From: Sphagnum compactum
Lineage: Eukaryota > Bryophyta > Sphagnopsida > Sphagnales
Reading direction: 5' to 3'
DNA length: 64,000 nt
NCBI GenBank assembly: GCA_965153455.1
Contig: OZ234504.1
Span: forward strand, 8,804,001 to 8,868,000
Shown: positions 36,325 through 48,479 of the stretch, one piece after another
Layout of the letters: each line of letters begins with the position of its first letter
Position numbering within the stretch: position 1 is the first letter of the stretch
Program-made: the position numbers and the translations under genes
Notes under the pieces: model-generated
The model's database searches: none
Seen by the model: the letters and a program-made list of their open reading frames with translations, nothing else
Told to the model about the DNA's origin: nothing

Positions 36325-36526
36325 AGAACCACGGTTAATAGATCAGAACCAGTTCTCGACCCATTTTTTGAGAACCACGATCAATAGATCGGAACTAGTT
36401 CTTGACCCATTTTTTGAGAACCACGGTCAATAGATCAGAACCAGTTCTTGACCCATTTTTTGAGAACCACAGTCAATAGATCAGAACCAGTTCTCAACCC
36501 ATTTTTGAGAACCATGGTTATGAACC
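36325..36526. repeat. 46-bp tandem array, four copies plus a partial
   Basis: Units begin at 36325, 36371, 36417 and 36463, exactly 46 bp apart, with a partial at 36508. Each contains AGAACCACGGTCAATAGATC, a second (A/G)GAAC(C/T)AGTTCT palindrome, and GACCCATTTTTTG. Few differences between units, so it is young. Confidence 0.92.
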
Positions 36527-38860
36527 CCAAAAAAAACCACCCTGATAACCAGTGAGGGGTTTGGTGCAATTTCTAATGCCTGCCCAAAGACTGCAACAAC
36601 CCAGGCTTAGAGAACATCCCTAGAAACATGCAATTTTGAACTAGGATTTCACCAAACTTGTAGCAAGAAGAAGCCAAAGTTCAGCTGGTTCTGGGCAGAT
36701 ATATAAATCTACTGCAGTTGAATAGCAGGTTTGACAAAAATAATATAAAATTTAGACATGCGAAAGTTTCAAAAAATTAAGTTTTTCTCAATGAATTATT
36801 TTTGGGTGAATGTCAAATGAAGCATTTGTAACCTCAAAGCCCACCCACTTGTTTCAAGTCTAGAATATGACCATTGAGCCTTTAGACCAGATAGTGTATG
36901 TATTCCCAAACTAGTTTATTCAACTGGTTGCAGATTGAATTCCTTATAAAAATTACTGCTTAGTTCATCCAAATCTTAACCTTGGTTCACAAACTAATTC
37001 AACAATTCCTATAATTAACAACCAAATTTAGTTCCGATGTTTTATAAAAATACTTGAAACATGAACCTGCACCTTTGAATCTTGACCTAAAAAACAACAA
37101 AAAATGCCACAAAATTTCTCCTAACTTTGACTCCAAGGGATGGTTGTCAAATTGTTTGCAGGTTCAATCTTATTTTGCGTACCCCCTAATATTAACATTT
37201 GGAGATCTTCGCAAGTTTGCGCAAATATAATGAGTTAGTTGAATACAAAATAAAAAAATGGTGCAAGTTTCAAAAACTTTTGAAAGTCCATGCAAGAAAC
37301 CATTTGGTTTTCTAAAATAAAATTTTACAACCATATTTGGGTGATTTGACCCCAAGTGAAAACCTCTATAACAAAAAATAAACTTGGAATAAGAAAACCC
37401 AATGAGAATTACCAATGTTGGCAAGCTCTTGAATTTCAACAAGATCAAGTCAAGTTATAAGGTTAGGTTTTAAGGTCTTCAGACTGGAGGTTCCAAGTTT
37501 TTTGAAACTATGGTTGGAAACTAACCAAAGAACTAGCATGTTTCGTAAATTGAATTAAATCTTGAATTGGGGGTGCTGCTTCAATTTTAAAAAGGTTCAA
37601 GTTCTCTAGGTCCATACATATAATTTTATTGAAAAAAATATAAACTTGATCTTACACTTTAAACAAGTTATTGCATTTGATTTGGTTGTACAAAATTAAT
37701 ATTACATAACTTTTAATAAATGGGATTGGGTGCCAAAACTGAACAAATTAATTAAACTTTTTTTTTTCTGCATTTAAGCTGTGTAATGAAGCTGGAACTG
37801 GACCATGTCTTAAACACGACCAGCTCTAAAATCTTTGTGAAAATCACCGGACCTCGAGAGATTTAAAAAATTCAAAGACCCTGTCTCCAGACCAGCCCAA
37901 AGGTTCCATCAAAAACCCAAAAAAAAAAAAACAAAGTTAAAACCAGGACCAAAGGCTCCTTTTGAAATCGAGAACTGGATGACAATGGTAAGTGTTCCTG
38001 AGCTTGAAATCACAAGACTTTCAGGAACATTTTCGAACCACTGATTTGGAGTCCACTGCAAAACCCAAGAGTGACTATAGATTGATTTCCGGTCACTAAA
38101 CACATCAAAATTTCACCATAAAAATCCCTGCAGTTTCACTAAGTTTCCAGGTCAATTATAGTGCAAATTCATGCAATGAACTTACACAACAACGCTACAA
38201 AAAGCTGCAAAATCAAAGTCCAGAAAGGAGCGACTTGAAAGTAATGGGTCCACACTTTTTAACATGTTGGCATCACTAATTAAATGGAAGGGATTCAAAT
38301 TGCTAAATTCAAATTCTACAAAAGGGTTGGTTGGTCAACAGCATGGAAAAATTGTTACAGCTCGAGCAATCTCTGCTAATTTTGTGATTGGGTAAGCCCA
38401 ATTCATGTGTGCATTTTTCCAATAACATTCAGGAAAGATGAATTTCTGCATTAGCTCCCACCAGAAACCTCTAATTTCACAAGGCATTACAAAATTGATT
38501 CAAATGACATCCCTTGGATGACATTGTTTTCCCATGCAGGATTGATTTGTGATCCGCACTTCTTCTTCCCAGAAAAGAGGCCCTTACAGATCCCACATTT
38601 CTGGACATAAATTGCAGAGCTCCAGGGTTGTGCAGATAGATTATCCAGCCCCAGAAGAACAAAGCTTCAAATGTCAATATCTGATTCAAGAGCAACAACA
38701 AATGGGTCTTATTTCAAATTGGTACACACAGATCAGGCTTCAGATTCTTTTCCTCTGGAATAGGAGCTGGAACTTCACTCCAAGATCTCATATTGAGACT
38801 TTTCTGTGCAGCTTTGGAAACAGCATCCTGCCAAGGAGGCCATTCTTACAGTTGAGGGAT
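36527..38860. other. No recognisable gene
   Basis: AT-rich to about 38.4 kb. The last 400 bp become non-repetitive and may be distal 3'UTR or downstream flank of SPL gene B on the minus strand. Confidence 0.45.
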
Positions 38861-39023
38861 TTTATTTAGCTAAGAATTGCATTGGGTGCAGACAACTGGA
38901 AAGCTTTAGGTCACCCATGATCCTTCAGTTTGAGCTTGGAATAAGCTGCTCACTGAGCTTTCATTCTAGAGCATGATCTGCTCATGGATGCTGCTGCAGC
39001 ACAAGAAGGATCAGCAGCTGATC
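38861..39023 (-). other. 3'UTR candidate of SPL gene B with AATAAA at 38866-38861
   Basis: TTTATT on the + strand at 38861-38866 is AATAAA in sense orientation, about 160 nt after the stop codon. Confidence 0.5.
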
Positions 39024-42000
39024 TCACAACCCCCACATTGAAGAACCAAACTTTCCAAACTCTCCATCATGATTCAAAGATGTCTGTGAAAGCACTGCAT
39101 GAGCATGAACCTCGTGATGAAGATGTGACTGGTGATGATGATGCACCTGCAAACTTGGTGCAGTCGACTGCACCAAATCGCTACTTGTCACCTTCAAACT
39201 TTGATGAGTGCTGCTTAGCATGGCACCAGATGCAGCAGATCTCATTCCAGCTTGCACTTCATGATTCGACTGGAATACTAGTGCCTGCAACATTTCCAGC
39301 CCCAGCGTCCCACCAAGCGATGAAAGAAAGTTGTTACCTGAGGCCATCCCACCACCGAATTGCAGCTGAGTTTGCAGTGTTGGAAAGTTATAGCTGTCTG
39401 TGATTCTGCTGTGATCACTGATTGGCCCCATTCCCCCTTGACCAGCTCCAGATTGCAGTGGATAAATCTTATCAAGTGAAAGATTATATTGCTCTTGTGG
39501 CTGATCATGCTGGTGAAGATGATGATGATGTGTGGAAGAAGCAACATTGCTGCCAGTGTTGTTATTGTTGCTGTTGTCACCTACAAGGTCATGGTGGTGG
39601 TGCTCCAAGGTGGTTGTATTGTCAAATTTACTGACCTCAAGAGCAGGGCCTGGGTAAGGAGTTGTCAGACCCCGTGACAGAAGAGAAAGAGCACAGCCAG
39701 GAGGGCTTTGAGAGTGATCACAATATCCCTGATTGTGGTACAGCTCAGTTGATCCCCAACCACCCATGAGGGACAAATTCTGACCTAGTAAATTAGGACC
39801 CTTGGCTCCTCCATCCACAAACTCATGCAAACCAAGAGGAATCCAACAACTGTTCAAGGCTGTCACATCTGGTGAAGCATTCAAAGCTGCCACTGCTGCC
39901 TCTTGCAGCATTTGTCCATTGCAGGGGCCACTAGGGCTTTGGAGAAATGCAGTGAGCAGTCGATTGGGTTGTGGATAAAAATAGTCTGAGAAGATTGAGT
40001 GCCCATCTTTAATACCTCCAACCTGCTGCAGACAAGAACATATATCTATGAGTTTGCAGAGAAAAAAAGGGGAAGAAAAACCCGCGTCGTGACTAACACT
40101 TTGAAAGGTAACCAACCACATGTCAGTTCAGTTGTGACCAAACCAAAACCAAACACAACAAGATTGAAATGGAAAGGATTAGAAATGAGAGAGGCCAGCA
40201 TAGAGGCTAGAGCTGCTTGGGGCCTCGGTCTGGCCCGGTGCAGCACTCTTGAGAATACAACAAAAGTACAAGAGCTTGGTTTAGCAGTACAAGCTGATGA
40301 TGAGCATCACCAGAGTACTGCTCATCATGGCCAGATAATGTCCATCATCATCATCAGCAGCAGCTTCAATCTGGCCAACTTTTACAATCACATTGGACAT
40401 GAGCATCATACATGTGCACTCTCTTGGGCCGCAGAGCTTCCCAAAAACAATAAAGACATGATGATTTGAGGAGTGCACAAGATTAAGAAGCTCATGCCAT
40501 GATCTGCAATGAAGGTCAATAGTCACGAGGGTTGCAACTAGCACTGCAGACTGCAGCAATGCAGATCAACAACAACAACAAACCTGAAGCTGCTGGCCAG
40601 GTGTTGATGACTGGCACTCTGCATGCTCATGATCTGACCTCCATGAAGAGCTGGTGAGATTCACAGCATTGGCAAATGGATTTGAGTAGTACTGCTCGTC
40701 ATCGTCATCGTTGTCGTCATCATCCAGATCATGAGAAGCCATGAGCAAACCTTGATGTATGCCTCTAATATTTGGCTGCACGTGCCACATGTGTGATCTC
40801 CAATCTGCTGCTTTACAGAAGAAGCAAAAAACCTATTACTAGCTTACTGACAAATATTGTCAGCTGCAATGCTACTACTACAACCGGTTTCAAGGATTCG
40901 GCAGTGATCAGAATGCAGCTGGGAATGATGTAAAGGTTAGGCAAGTTTGTAGTAAGTACCGCCTCCAAGCTGGGTGAGAGTAGCTGGAGCTGCTGCAGTG
41001 GATCCATGGAAGTCATGTAAGCACCTGGCGTTGTTATTGCTGCGTGAAGAAGAAGAAGAAGTCGGTGATGTGTTTGGTCGACAGCCTGAGTCTGCCATAC
41101 CCGTCGCGTGGTGGTTGTAAGGAAGAGCATAACAACTAGTAGTAGCTGCTGCTGGTGCTGCTGGTTTCCGGCGTCGCTCATTATGGCCTGCTAGTCTCCT
41201 TCGGCAACTGCGCTTGCCTTCATCAAACTCGCTCAACAAATGAAACCTGCAACAATATGCAGAAAAGAGTGTGACACAGTCCAAAAAGCTGATCAAAGAC
41301 TGCAACACAAAACAAGATCAGTCACCAGCCATGATCAAGATCAGCATCAACTGCATCAATGCGGCAAGCCAGGCGCATGCACACACAACTTATAGCTAGT
41401 TTACCTGGAGCATTGTTGGCAGAAGCGTTGCTGTCGTCCGCCGACTACGGCGTTGGGAGTTTTGGAATGCATCTCGCAGACTTTGTGTCTGCGGTGATAC
41501 TCTTTCAGTACTGAGCTCAGGTCAGCAGTGCATCCCTCTACTTGACAACGAGCTGCAGCTGCAGCTGGGACCTGCACGTTTGGAGTACCAGCTGCGGGAC
41601 TAGACGACATATCCAGCTGCACCCGCTGCCTCTTCGACGTCATGGACGATGGAGGAGTTGAGAGCTGCACCGCCGGAGCTGCAGCTGCTGCTGCATTGTT
41701 AATGCTCACGGATGATGTCGCAGTAGTACTTTCAACCCCACAAGCTGCCGCTGCTGTTCTACTAGAGCTGCCTGCAGCTTTGGAAACCAGCTGCTGCAGC
41801 AGCTCGGCGTCATTGATGATCTCAACTCCTCGTCTTTCGAGGAGCTTAATCCCAAGCTGCTGTAGTACTGGAAGAGCTTCAGGAGGAGCTGCTGCTGCTG
41901 CTGCTGTTGCATGAAGAACCTGTTGCTGCTCAGGTTCCAACATTATTTCAGGCTCGGTCTTGACCACTGAAACAACTTCAGCAGCTTGCAAGCTGCGATT

Positions 42001-42378
42001 TTCAACGGTGATTATATCATCGTAGCTGCTGCAACAGGCAATACTAGAAGATGGAGCCGGCACCGCAGCAGCAGCAGCAGCTGGAAGAGAAAAAGAAACC
42101 AGAGTAATATCGGATTCCCAGTCCTTAAGCTCCCAGCACGACGCACCAGCAGCAGCTATAGCACCACCACCACAATGCAGATCACCTCCTGCTGCTGCTG
42201 CTGCTGCTGCAACTCCATCTCTAATAGTACTCGTAGAACTAGTCAGGCCCGCAGGCTCCGAATTCTGCTGCAACTGTTCCCATGCTATTGCAGCTGCGTT
42301 AACCCATGACCGAGTACTCTCATGACATTGAGTGCCACCACCACCACCACCACCAGCTGTCGACATAGCCATAGCCAT
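39024..42378 (-). CDS. SPL: SBP-box transcription factor, SPL gene B, miR156/miR529-targeted (four coding exons, 828 aa)
   Basis: Exons 42378-41405, 41246-40960, 40807-40584, 40025-39024 (2487 nt). The start at 42378 opens MAMAMSTAG and has A at -3 and G at +4. Residues 1-277 are rich in Ala, Gln and Ser with poly-Ala runs. The SBP domain spans about 278-353: [46 protein letters not shown], i.e. both zinc sites and the NLS; the intron falls in the conserved phase-2 Arg codon. Exon 3 has an Asp run ([13 protein letters not shown]). Exon 4 has His runs and CALSLLSRG at residues 606-614, the peptide encoded by the miR156 element. Role by family: GTAC-binding nuclear regulator of developmental phase, repressed by miR156/miR529. 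Exons 3 and 4 both begin at tandem CAGCAG acceptors, so the 3' and 4th exon starts could shift by 3 nt. No LGLNLG motif was seen, unlike gene A. Confidence 0.93.
39675..39699 (-). promoter_or_regulatory. Overlapping miR156 / miR529 target site in SPL gene B
   Basis: The sense (minus) strand at 39694-39675 reads GTGCTCTTTCTCTTCTGTCA. Against the miR156 sequence as I remember it (UGACAGAAGAGAGUGAGCAC) this gives one mismatch and one G:U pair. The overlapping 39699-39679 window pairs with a miR529-type sequence with only two or three differences. It encodes ALSLLS, the peptide of this element throughout land-plant SPLs. Expected effect: transcript cleavage or translational repression in juvenile tissue. 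Confidence 0.9.
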
Positions 42379-42900
42379 CTTTGTTTTGCAGCAGATAAAC
42401 TTATAGGCCCTACCCAACAGCAGCAGAAGCAGCAGCAACAGCTCGGCGCTCGCTCCTTTGAAGCTTTACTCCGATCAAACCTCCTCAACACTAGAAAACT
42501 TCCAATACACTAGACAAACAGAAAACATGAGTAGATCCTTCTTACGACAATAAATAAAATCTATTTGCCTCCACATGAGAACAACAACAATCACAAACCA
42601 AAAACGAAAACAAAAAACTTGTTATTATCTTCAGGAAGTTCCCAAGAGATTGAGGAGAAGCTCCAAAAAAAAAAAAAAACAGAACAAGAGAAGAGAAGAG
42701 TAGAGAAGAGCAGAAGAGCGAAGGGCAGAGCCGTGTGTGTGTGTGTGTTTGGTGACGGCACACACACGCGTGGTGGAGTGTTGGCTCTGTGTCGATGGCG
42801 ACAGAGAGAGACAAAATGTAAGGTAAAAAGACAGCACCCAAAAAGCTGTCACAATAAAAATATTATTAAAAAAAAAGCATCATAAAATAAATGAGTAAAA
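42379..42900 (-). promoter_or_regulatory. 5' leader/promoter-proximal zone of SPL gene B
   Basis: Sense-strand sequence upstream of the start is CT-rich (AGAGAAGAG blocks near 42690-42715 on +), includes a (GT)n tract at 42732-42748 and a poly-A run at 42665-42679. It contrasts with the AT-rich DNA beyond 42.9 kb, so it is inferred to be 5'UTR plus core promoter. The transcription start was not fixed. Confidence 0.45.
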
Positions 42901-44417
42901 TCAGGTCTTCCATTTTTCTCCTATTTTTGCACTACTACTAGTCTACTACTGCAGCATCACTTACTTTTTTCTTTTCTTTAAATACTGTAATAAAAACACC
43001 ATGATGGATTTCCAAAACCTCAACTCAAGTTGAACTTGCCAGGGTGGGCTCTTTTTTTCTTTTCTTTTAAAAATTTAATTTAATTTAATTTAATTTAATT
43101 TATATAATTTATGAAAATTATAAATAAAACCTATTATTATATCTATATAATTAATTAATTTAAAAAAATGTCGTCAAAATATTTGCATAATTTTAAAAGA
43201 AAATTGTATATGATCTTTTTACCTAGTTCCATGCAACAATGTGGTAAAAAAAATAGATTTTTTTTTTTGCTGATCAAATTTCTGATGTTATCAAAATAAT
43301 TGCATACTATATATTTTTTAGTTACATAAAACAAGTTGTATTTATACTATAGCTAGAGAATCTAAATTTGTTTTAAAAAGAACCAAAATCTTGATCCAAA
43401 TTTCAGCAAGTGACACACATTTTATAGCAATTGATGATGGAGCAATAGTGGCGATCATCTCCCCCCACCCCCCCCCCCCACAAAAAAAAGAATTAGCATT
43501 TATTGGAAAAATCTCAAAATAATATAAATTTAGGCAGAAAAAACCCGACTTAATCTGGCAAACTCCTTCTTAGAGTGTGATCAAATTTTGCCAAATTTTC
43601 AAGAATCTGCAAAAAGGAATATTCTTCTTTTTGGGTGCAAATTTGCACTAGTTTGCCAAGGAAAAAAAAAAGGCTGCTTGAAAACTCACAAATTATTTCA
43701 GGCAAACACAACAAAGTCCTGAAGCTTTTGCACGGGGGATTTCTTCTCAATTTTGTCAAGCATGTTGTGGACTTGGCAATAATCAAACACAAGAGGAATG
43801 AGCCAAATTTTGTCAGGCTTTTTTGTTTTTTTGTTTTTTTTGGTCCCAAAAAAAAAAAGAAAAAAAAAAAGCCTTTGTACAATTAATTAGCACCTGAGTG
43901 TTTTTTGTTTTGTTTTGTTTTTTTTTTGGGTCATCATAATGAGAAAATTCACCAAAAAGAAACACACTGACTTGCACTTGTTACTTTCTAGCATATAAAG
44001 TTTAACCCACTTTTGTTACAATAACTAACTAATGCACGACTTAATATGACCATCAGGCTGGGGAGTTAGCTCTCATCCATGTTGGATGAAGAAAAAATGT
44101 CCTCATTCCATCCAGTCCCCTGAGACCCCTGTTTTTTTTTTGGTTCACCAAGTTCCCATGGCCACTCCTCCCTACAATGCAAGAGCCTTTTTTATTCATT
44201 CATTCAGTTGCTACATGAACTGAGTAGGAATGCTGGATGTAACATTTTTGACACTGGAAATTGGTGTTGCAACGCCAGTGCAAGCAACACCCAGCAACAG
44301 AGGTAGTGCAAGAATCCTTCATAGCAGATTTCTAAAACCTCGGAACGAAGTAATCAATCTCATGCATCATCTTCTGTCCAAGTAATTCCCCAACTGGGTG
44401 ATTGTGTAGCCCAGCCA
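42901..44417. other. Gene-free upstream flank of SPL gene B
   Basis: AT-rich, with an (AATTT)n-type tract at about 43068-43101, a C-run near 43468-43479 and several T/A homopolymers. A GTGGCGATCATCT fragment near 43450 resembles the core of repeat family R2. No genes. Confidence 0.5.
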
Positions 44418-44705
44418 GATGAAGTGGAGCTTCAATGCGATGACTACTTTTATAGAGAGATGGAAGAGAGAGAGACAGAGAGAGAGAGATTTAATACTTA
44501 CGCATATCCTGAGCTCACTCGTATCCTGAGCTCTCTCAAAGTAGCTATCTATACTCATGAAATTTGATGAAGTGGAGCTTCAATGCGATGACTACTTTTA
44601 TAGAGAGATGGAAGAGAGAGAGAGAGAGTTTTAATACTTACGCATATCCTGAGCTCACTCATATCCTGAGCTCTCTCAAAGTAGCTATCTATACTCATGA
44701 AATTT
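44418..44705. repeat. 148-bp near-identical tandem duplication
   Basis: Copy 1 44418-44565, copy 2 44566-44705. They differ mainly by 8 bp in an internal GA tract and one or two substitutions. Each contains GATGAAGTGGAGCTTCAATG, a GA microsatellite, and the internal duplication CATATCCTGAGCTCACTC / TATCCTGAGCTCTCTC. Confidence 0.95.
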
Positions 44706-44939
44706 GCTTTCATAAGTGATCGGAGAAACCACCCTTCTTTTTATCATGTAAAATGGATATGTATAAATATTACAATTATGACAAAGGTTGAAAGTGGAAA
44801 CCTTAGATGTGTGTTTGGAATGTGCTGACAAAGTGGATATACGTCACACTCCGACATGCCTTTACCACACCCTTGTAAGTTCTACATAATAACTCAGTTT
44901 ATAACTGTTTTTCTTAAAGCATCCTCCCCCACCCACCAC

Positions 44940-45015
44940 ATGATGCATGATCTAGCCAGATTTGGCTATCAAAAAAGGTATGAAAGCTAAAAAATTTAAG
45001 TGTCATTCTATATTT
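44940..45015 (+). repeat. Dispersed repeat family R2, copy g (fragment)
   Basis: TGATCTAGCCAGATTTGGCT, ATGAAAGCTAAAAAATTTAAG then TGTCAT: the same order as the central part of the copies at 22163 and 56165. Confidence 0.5.
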
Positions 45016-48000
45016 TTGGCTATCTACTTGAACTTAAATATAGAATCTAGCTCTTTTTAAATTAATCAATTTCAAATTTGTGACCTAAAAAAATCCAATA
45101 ACACCTATTTTCACCATTTTGGGGAAAAAAAAATCACCATTTGCCTAAAATTCAAAAGAAAAAAATTGGCTACCATTTTTGAGTTTTAAAAAATTTACTA
45201 AGCAAATCTATGGCAGGTTGTTAGTACATCCACAATCCATTCATGGGTGCTGGTTTACTCTGGCTGAGATTTGGACATGGTAAGCAAAAGTTACATGGGG
45301 TGAGAGGTTGCAAAATGATGCATGATGGTTTAGAAACATTTAGGTGTTACGATAGTGTGGACTCATCAACACGGTTATTAAACAACTTTTGGGTTTTGGG
45401 CTTTCAACTAAGGCTATTGATGATGGTCACCTTTGGTTTTTAGTTTTTCGCACTCATGAAAAATGATGGTGATGGCAATCTTATGTCGTGTGAGAAGTTT
45501 TAAGAGTGTTGTAGGCACAATTGTGTTTCTTTTTCTAGCTTATGGTTTGTGGCTGAAGATTTGGTGACAATGGTGGTGGTGTCAAGGATATGGCAATGGA
45601 GATGAGGACAAATGGAGGAGATAAATAGGGAGAGGGGAATGTGATGAATGGAGTGAATTATTGGTGTTAAGAGATAAATATTTGTGATTTTTTTTCAAAT
45701 GGAAGACATATGTGTTTGAAGTTCTAGATCTTTTTTTATTCCCATTATGTAAGATGCAAAACTAAGTGGAGATGGACATATATAAAAAGTTGTAAATTGT
45801 GTTTTATGTTTCTTAATTGTTGCATAAGCAATGGAGATGATGAATGAATATAGTAGGTTCATGGTTTGTCAAGTCCCACTAATTGCCTAAAAAACATAAA
45901 AAGGGTAGTGGGGATGGGAAGTTTGCATTATGTTTTTGTGTTATTTTATGTCTTATCATGCATAGGTGAATAAGTTGGAAAGTTGGAGTGGATTATTGGG
46001 CCGTATTGTAAGTTGCATGGTGGATAACATTATTTGAAAAAATTATGTATGAAAAGGGTTCATGGGGATCTTATGCAAAATTAGAAAATGCAATAATTTT
46101 TTGGATCTAGGTTTGGATAGAGATAAATGTCTAGGAAAAGATTTTGGGCAAAGGCATATGCATTTTTCAATGAATTTGTAATGATTATGGCAATGGTGGG
46201 ATGATACCTGAATAAAAAGATTAAAGAGGTGGACATTAAGTTGTTAATCCACTTCGATGTTGAAAAATTTGTGATGTGTGTAATTGCATAGGAAACATCT
46301 ATCATTTTTGACAAATCCTAGAAGTGCAAGCTTAAGGTGCTTGTGTTTCAAATTATTGGTAGTTGGTGTTTGTCGTTAGGAATCGATGTAAGAAATGTAT
46401 ATTTTCCAACAAAATAAAGATTTTGTTTCGAGTGAGGTGGATGTACATGTTGATTTTTTGTTCATTATTTGAGGTTTCATGCCACTTCCTTTTTGGTTAC
46501 AATACCACTAAAAACTAAATGCCAAGAATATCAAAATCCAAGAAACACTTAATCTCGCCATATTGAAAGGAAAATATAATTAATATGAAAAAAAAATTGT
46601 TTAAGATAAGTCAAAATTTAATACAACATTGTTGATTTGACGTCAGAGGAACAACATGGGACCTCTAGATCCCAAACTAACAATGCCTAAGGGCTAAGCA
46701 TAGCCTTGTATTGAAACACCTTATATTTAGTCAATAGGGTATGAATTAGATCTATTCCTAGTATCGAGTATCAACATTGACTGCACAGAGCCTATTATTT
46801 GATATAATGACCTAAAGCAATATAGACTATTTTGGGACCTAAGGTAAAAGCAACCCTATACAAGTTTCATATTAATATTAGGCAACCTTCACACCATATT
46901 TTTTAATGTAAGTCACCTAAGATAACAAATGTTGCCATTCACCCATAGAAGAGAAAAATGTATGCATTGCATTGTCTCTGAAATCTTTTTGTAACAATTA
47001 TCTATTCAGACTTTCACATTATTCTCCATACCATTAGACGCTCACGATGGCATGTCATCGTTCAAAGCACACCCAATTATCAAATAAGTTTTTTTCAAAA
47101 ATTTCCCACTTAAGGTTGACTCCCAACTTTCATTGCCAAAGGTCTTTTCATTATTCTTTCGTTCTCTCCTTTCATGTCACGCATTCTCTTTTTCAAGTTC
47201 CTTTTCTTTTTTATTTTCTTTCTCCTCTTATTTGTGTTTTGTAAGTTTTTTCTCATTTTTTTATGTTCCTTGGTTTTTGGGTGAAATTTTTTTTCCTTGC
47301 AAGCTTTTAAAATGTTGCAATCATTTGTGTTTTAAGAACTCAATTTTTAATTTTAAAACTATTGTTTATTTTCCTTCACTTATGTATTGCACTTTTATTC
47401 ATTGTTTTGTTTTGTAGAAAAAATCTTTTATGATGTTTATAATTCACAAATTAAACCCACAAGTTTGTGTTCATATGCCAACTTGAACTTGGTCAACAAT
47501 TCTTGCTCCCCTCTAAAGTTATGAAACCTTGAAGTTTTTTTATTTCCATCTAAAGTTACACCTTTCTATTGTTTCTTACAATTTCAATTTGTTATAATGA
47601 GTTCAAGGTTTGTTTTCTCTCTTTTTTTTCTTTTTTTTTTCATGTTTGCTTGTGTTTTGTTTTGTGAACTAATTTATTCTTATTTATTCTATCATTGTTT
47701 CGTTTATTTAAACTTCTTGTTTATATTGTAAAATTTTGGATCCATGTGCTTTTGTTCTTGTGTTGTTACCATGGATCACATAGTTCAATATTCTTTTGGT
47801 CAGTTCAATTATGATGTTGATTGGCTTGTTGGAAGAAGTATTTGTTGAAGCTAATCTTTCAAGTTTAACCCATTTTCAATTGGACATTATTGCAAGCCCA
47901 TGAAAAATTATTCCAATTCATGTATGTTCTCTTTTTTGCATCACAAAAATAGGATTTTGTGTGATTTGAATATATTGTTTAATAATCATTATAATTGGAT

Positions 48001-48479
48001 GAAACATAGAAATATCACTTGGTTTTCAAGATTTTTTTTGATAATATATGTTAAAGATGAAAATATTCTTTTTCTAAATGATTGATGTATTGTTCTTTAA
48101 CATTACAAAGTAATTACAACCTATCATTAATAAAAAAACATAAAATAACATAACCTTAGCTTTAGGCTCACAACCAAAGTTAAAGCATATTTAGACAAGT
48201 GGGTCAAGAGTTTTGGAACTCAAGCACACTTTTACACGTGTTGAAAAGTGCAAGAAAGTGGATCCCAACATTGCCAAGTGGATTCCTCTTTTGGGAGATG
48301 GAATCTCACAATGTCCCAAATTTTTGGCACAAGTTTTGAGAACTAAAACTGATCCAAATTGGGTTATTTTTAAATGGTTGGAAAGGTCTTGAAAGTATAT
48401 CTTAACTTAAGGTCAATTTCATTATTTAATAATGAATTTAGTGAAAATATGAAATTAACATGTTGACATCATCATAATT
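45016..48479. other. Gene-free interval
   Basis: AT-rich; 45.2-46.4 kb is G-biased on the + strand and 47.1-47.9 kb is T-rich. No domain could be recognised in any frame. Confidence 0.5.

Noticed and set aside
36325-36526. CRISPR-like regular repeats
   Set aside because: Direct 46-bp head-to-tail units without unique spacers in a plant nuclear context; a simple tandem repeat.
39675-39694. The + strand reads TGACAGAAGAGAAAGAGCAC, very like mature miR156, so a MIR156 gene was considered
   Set aside because: On the minus strand it encodes ALSLLS within the SPL gene B frame, exactly where the target site belongs, and no complementary arm forms a precursor hairpin nearby.
42379-42438. N-terminal extension of SPL gene B by a Leu-rich stretch upstream of MAMAM
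   Set aside because: The in-frame upstream codon is TTG, not ATG; the ATG at 42378 has a strong initiation context and is preferred.
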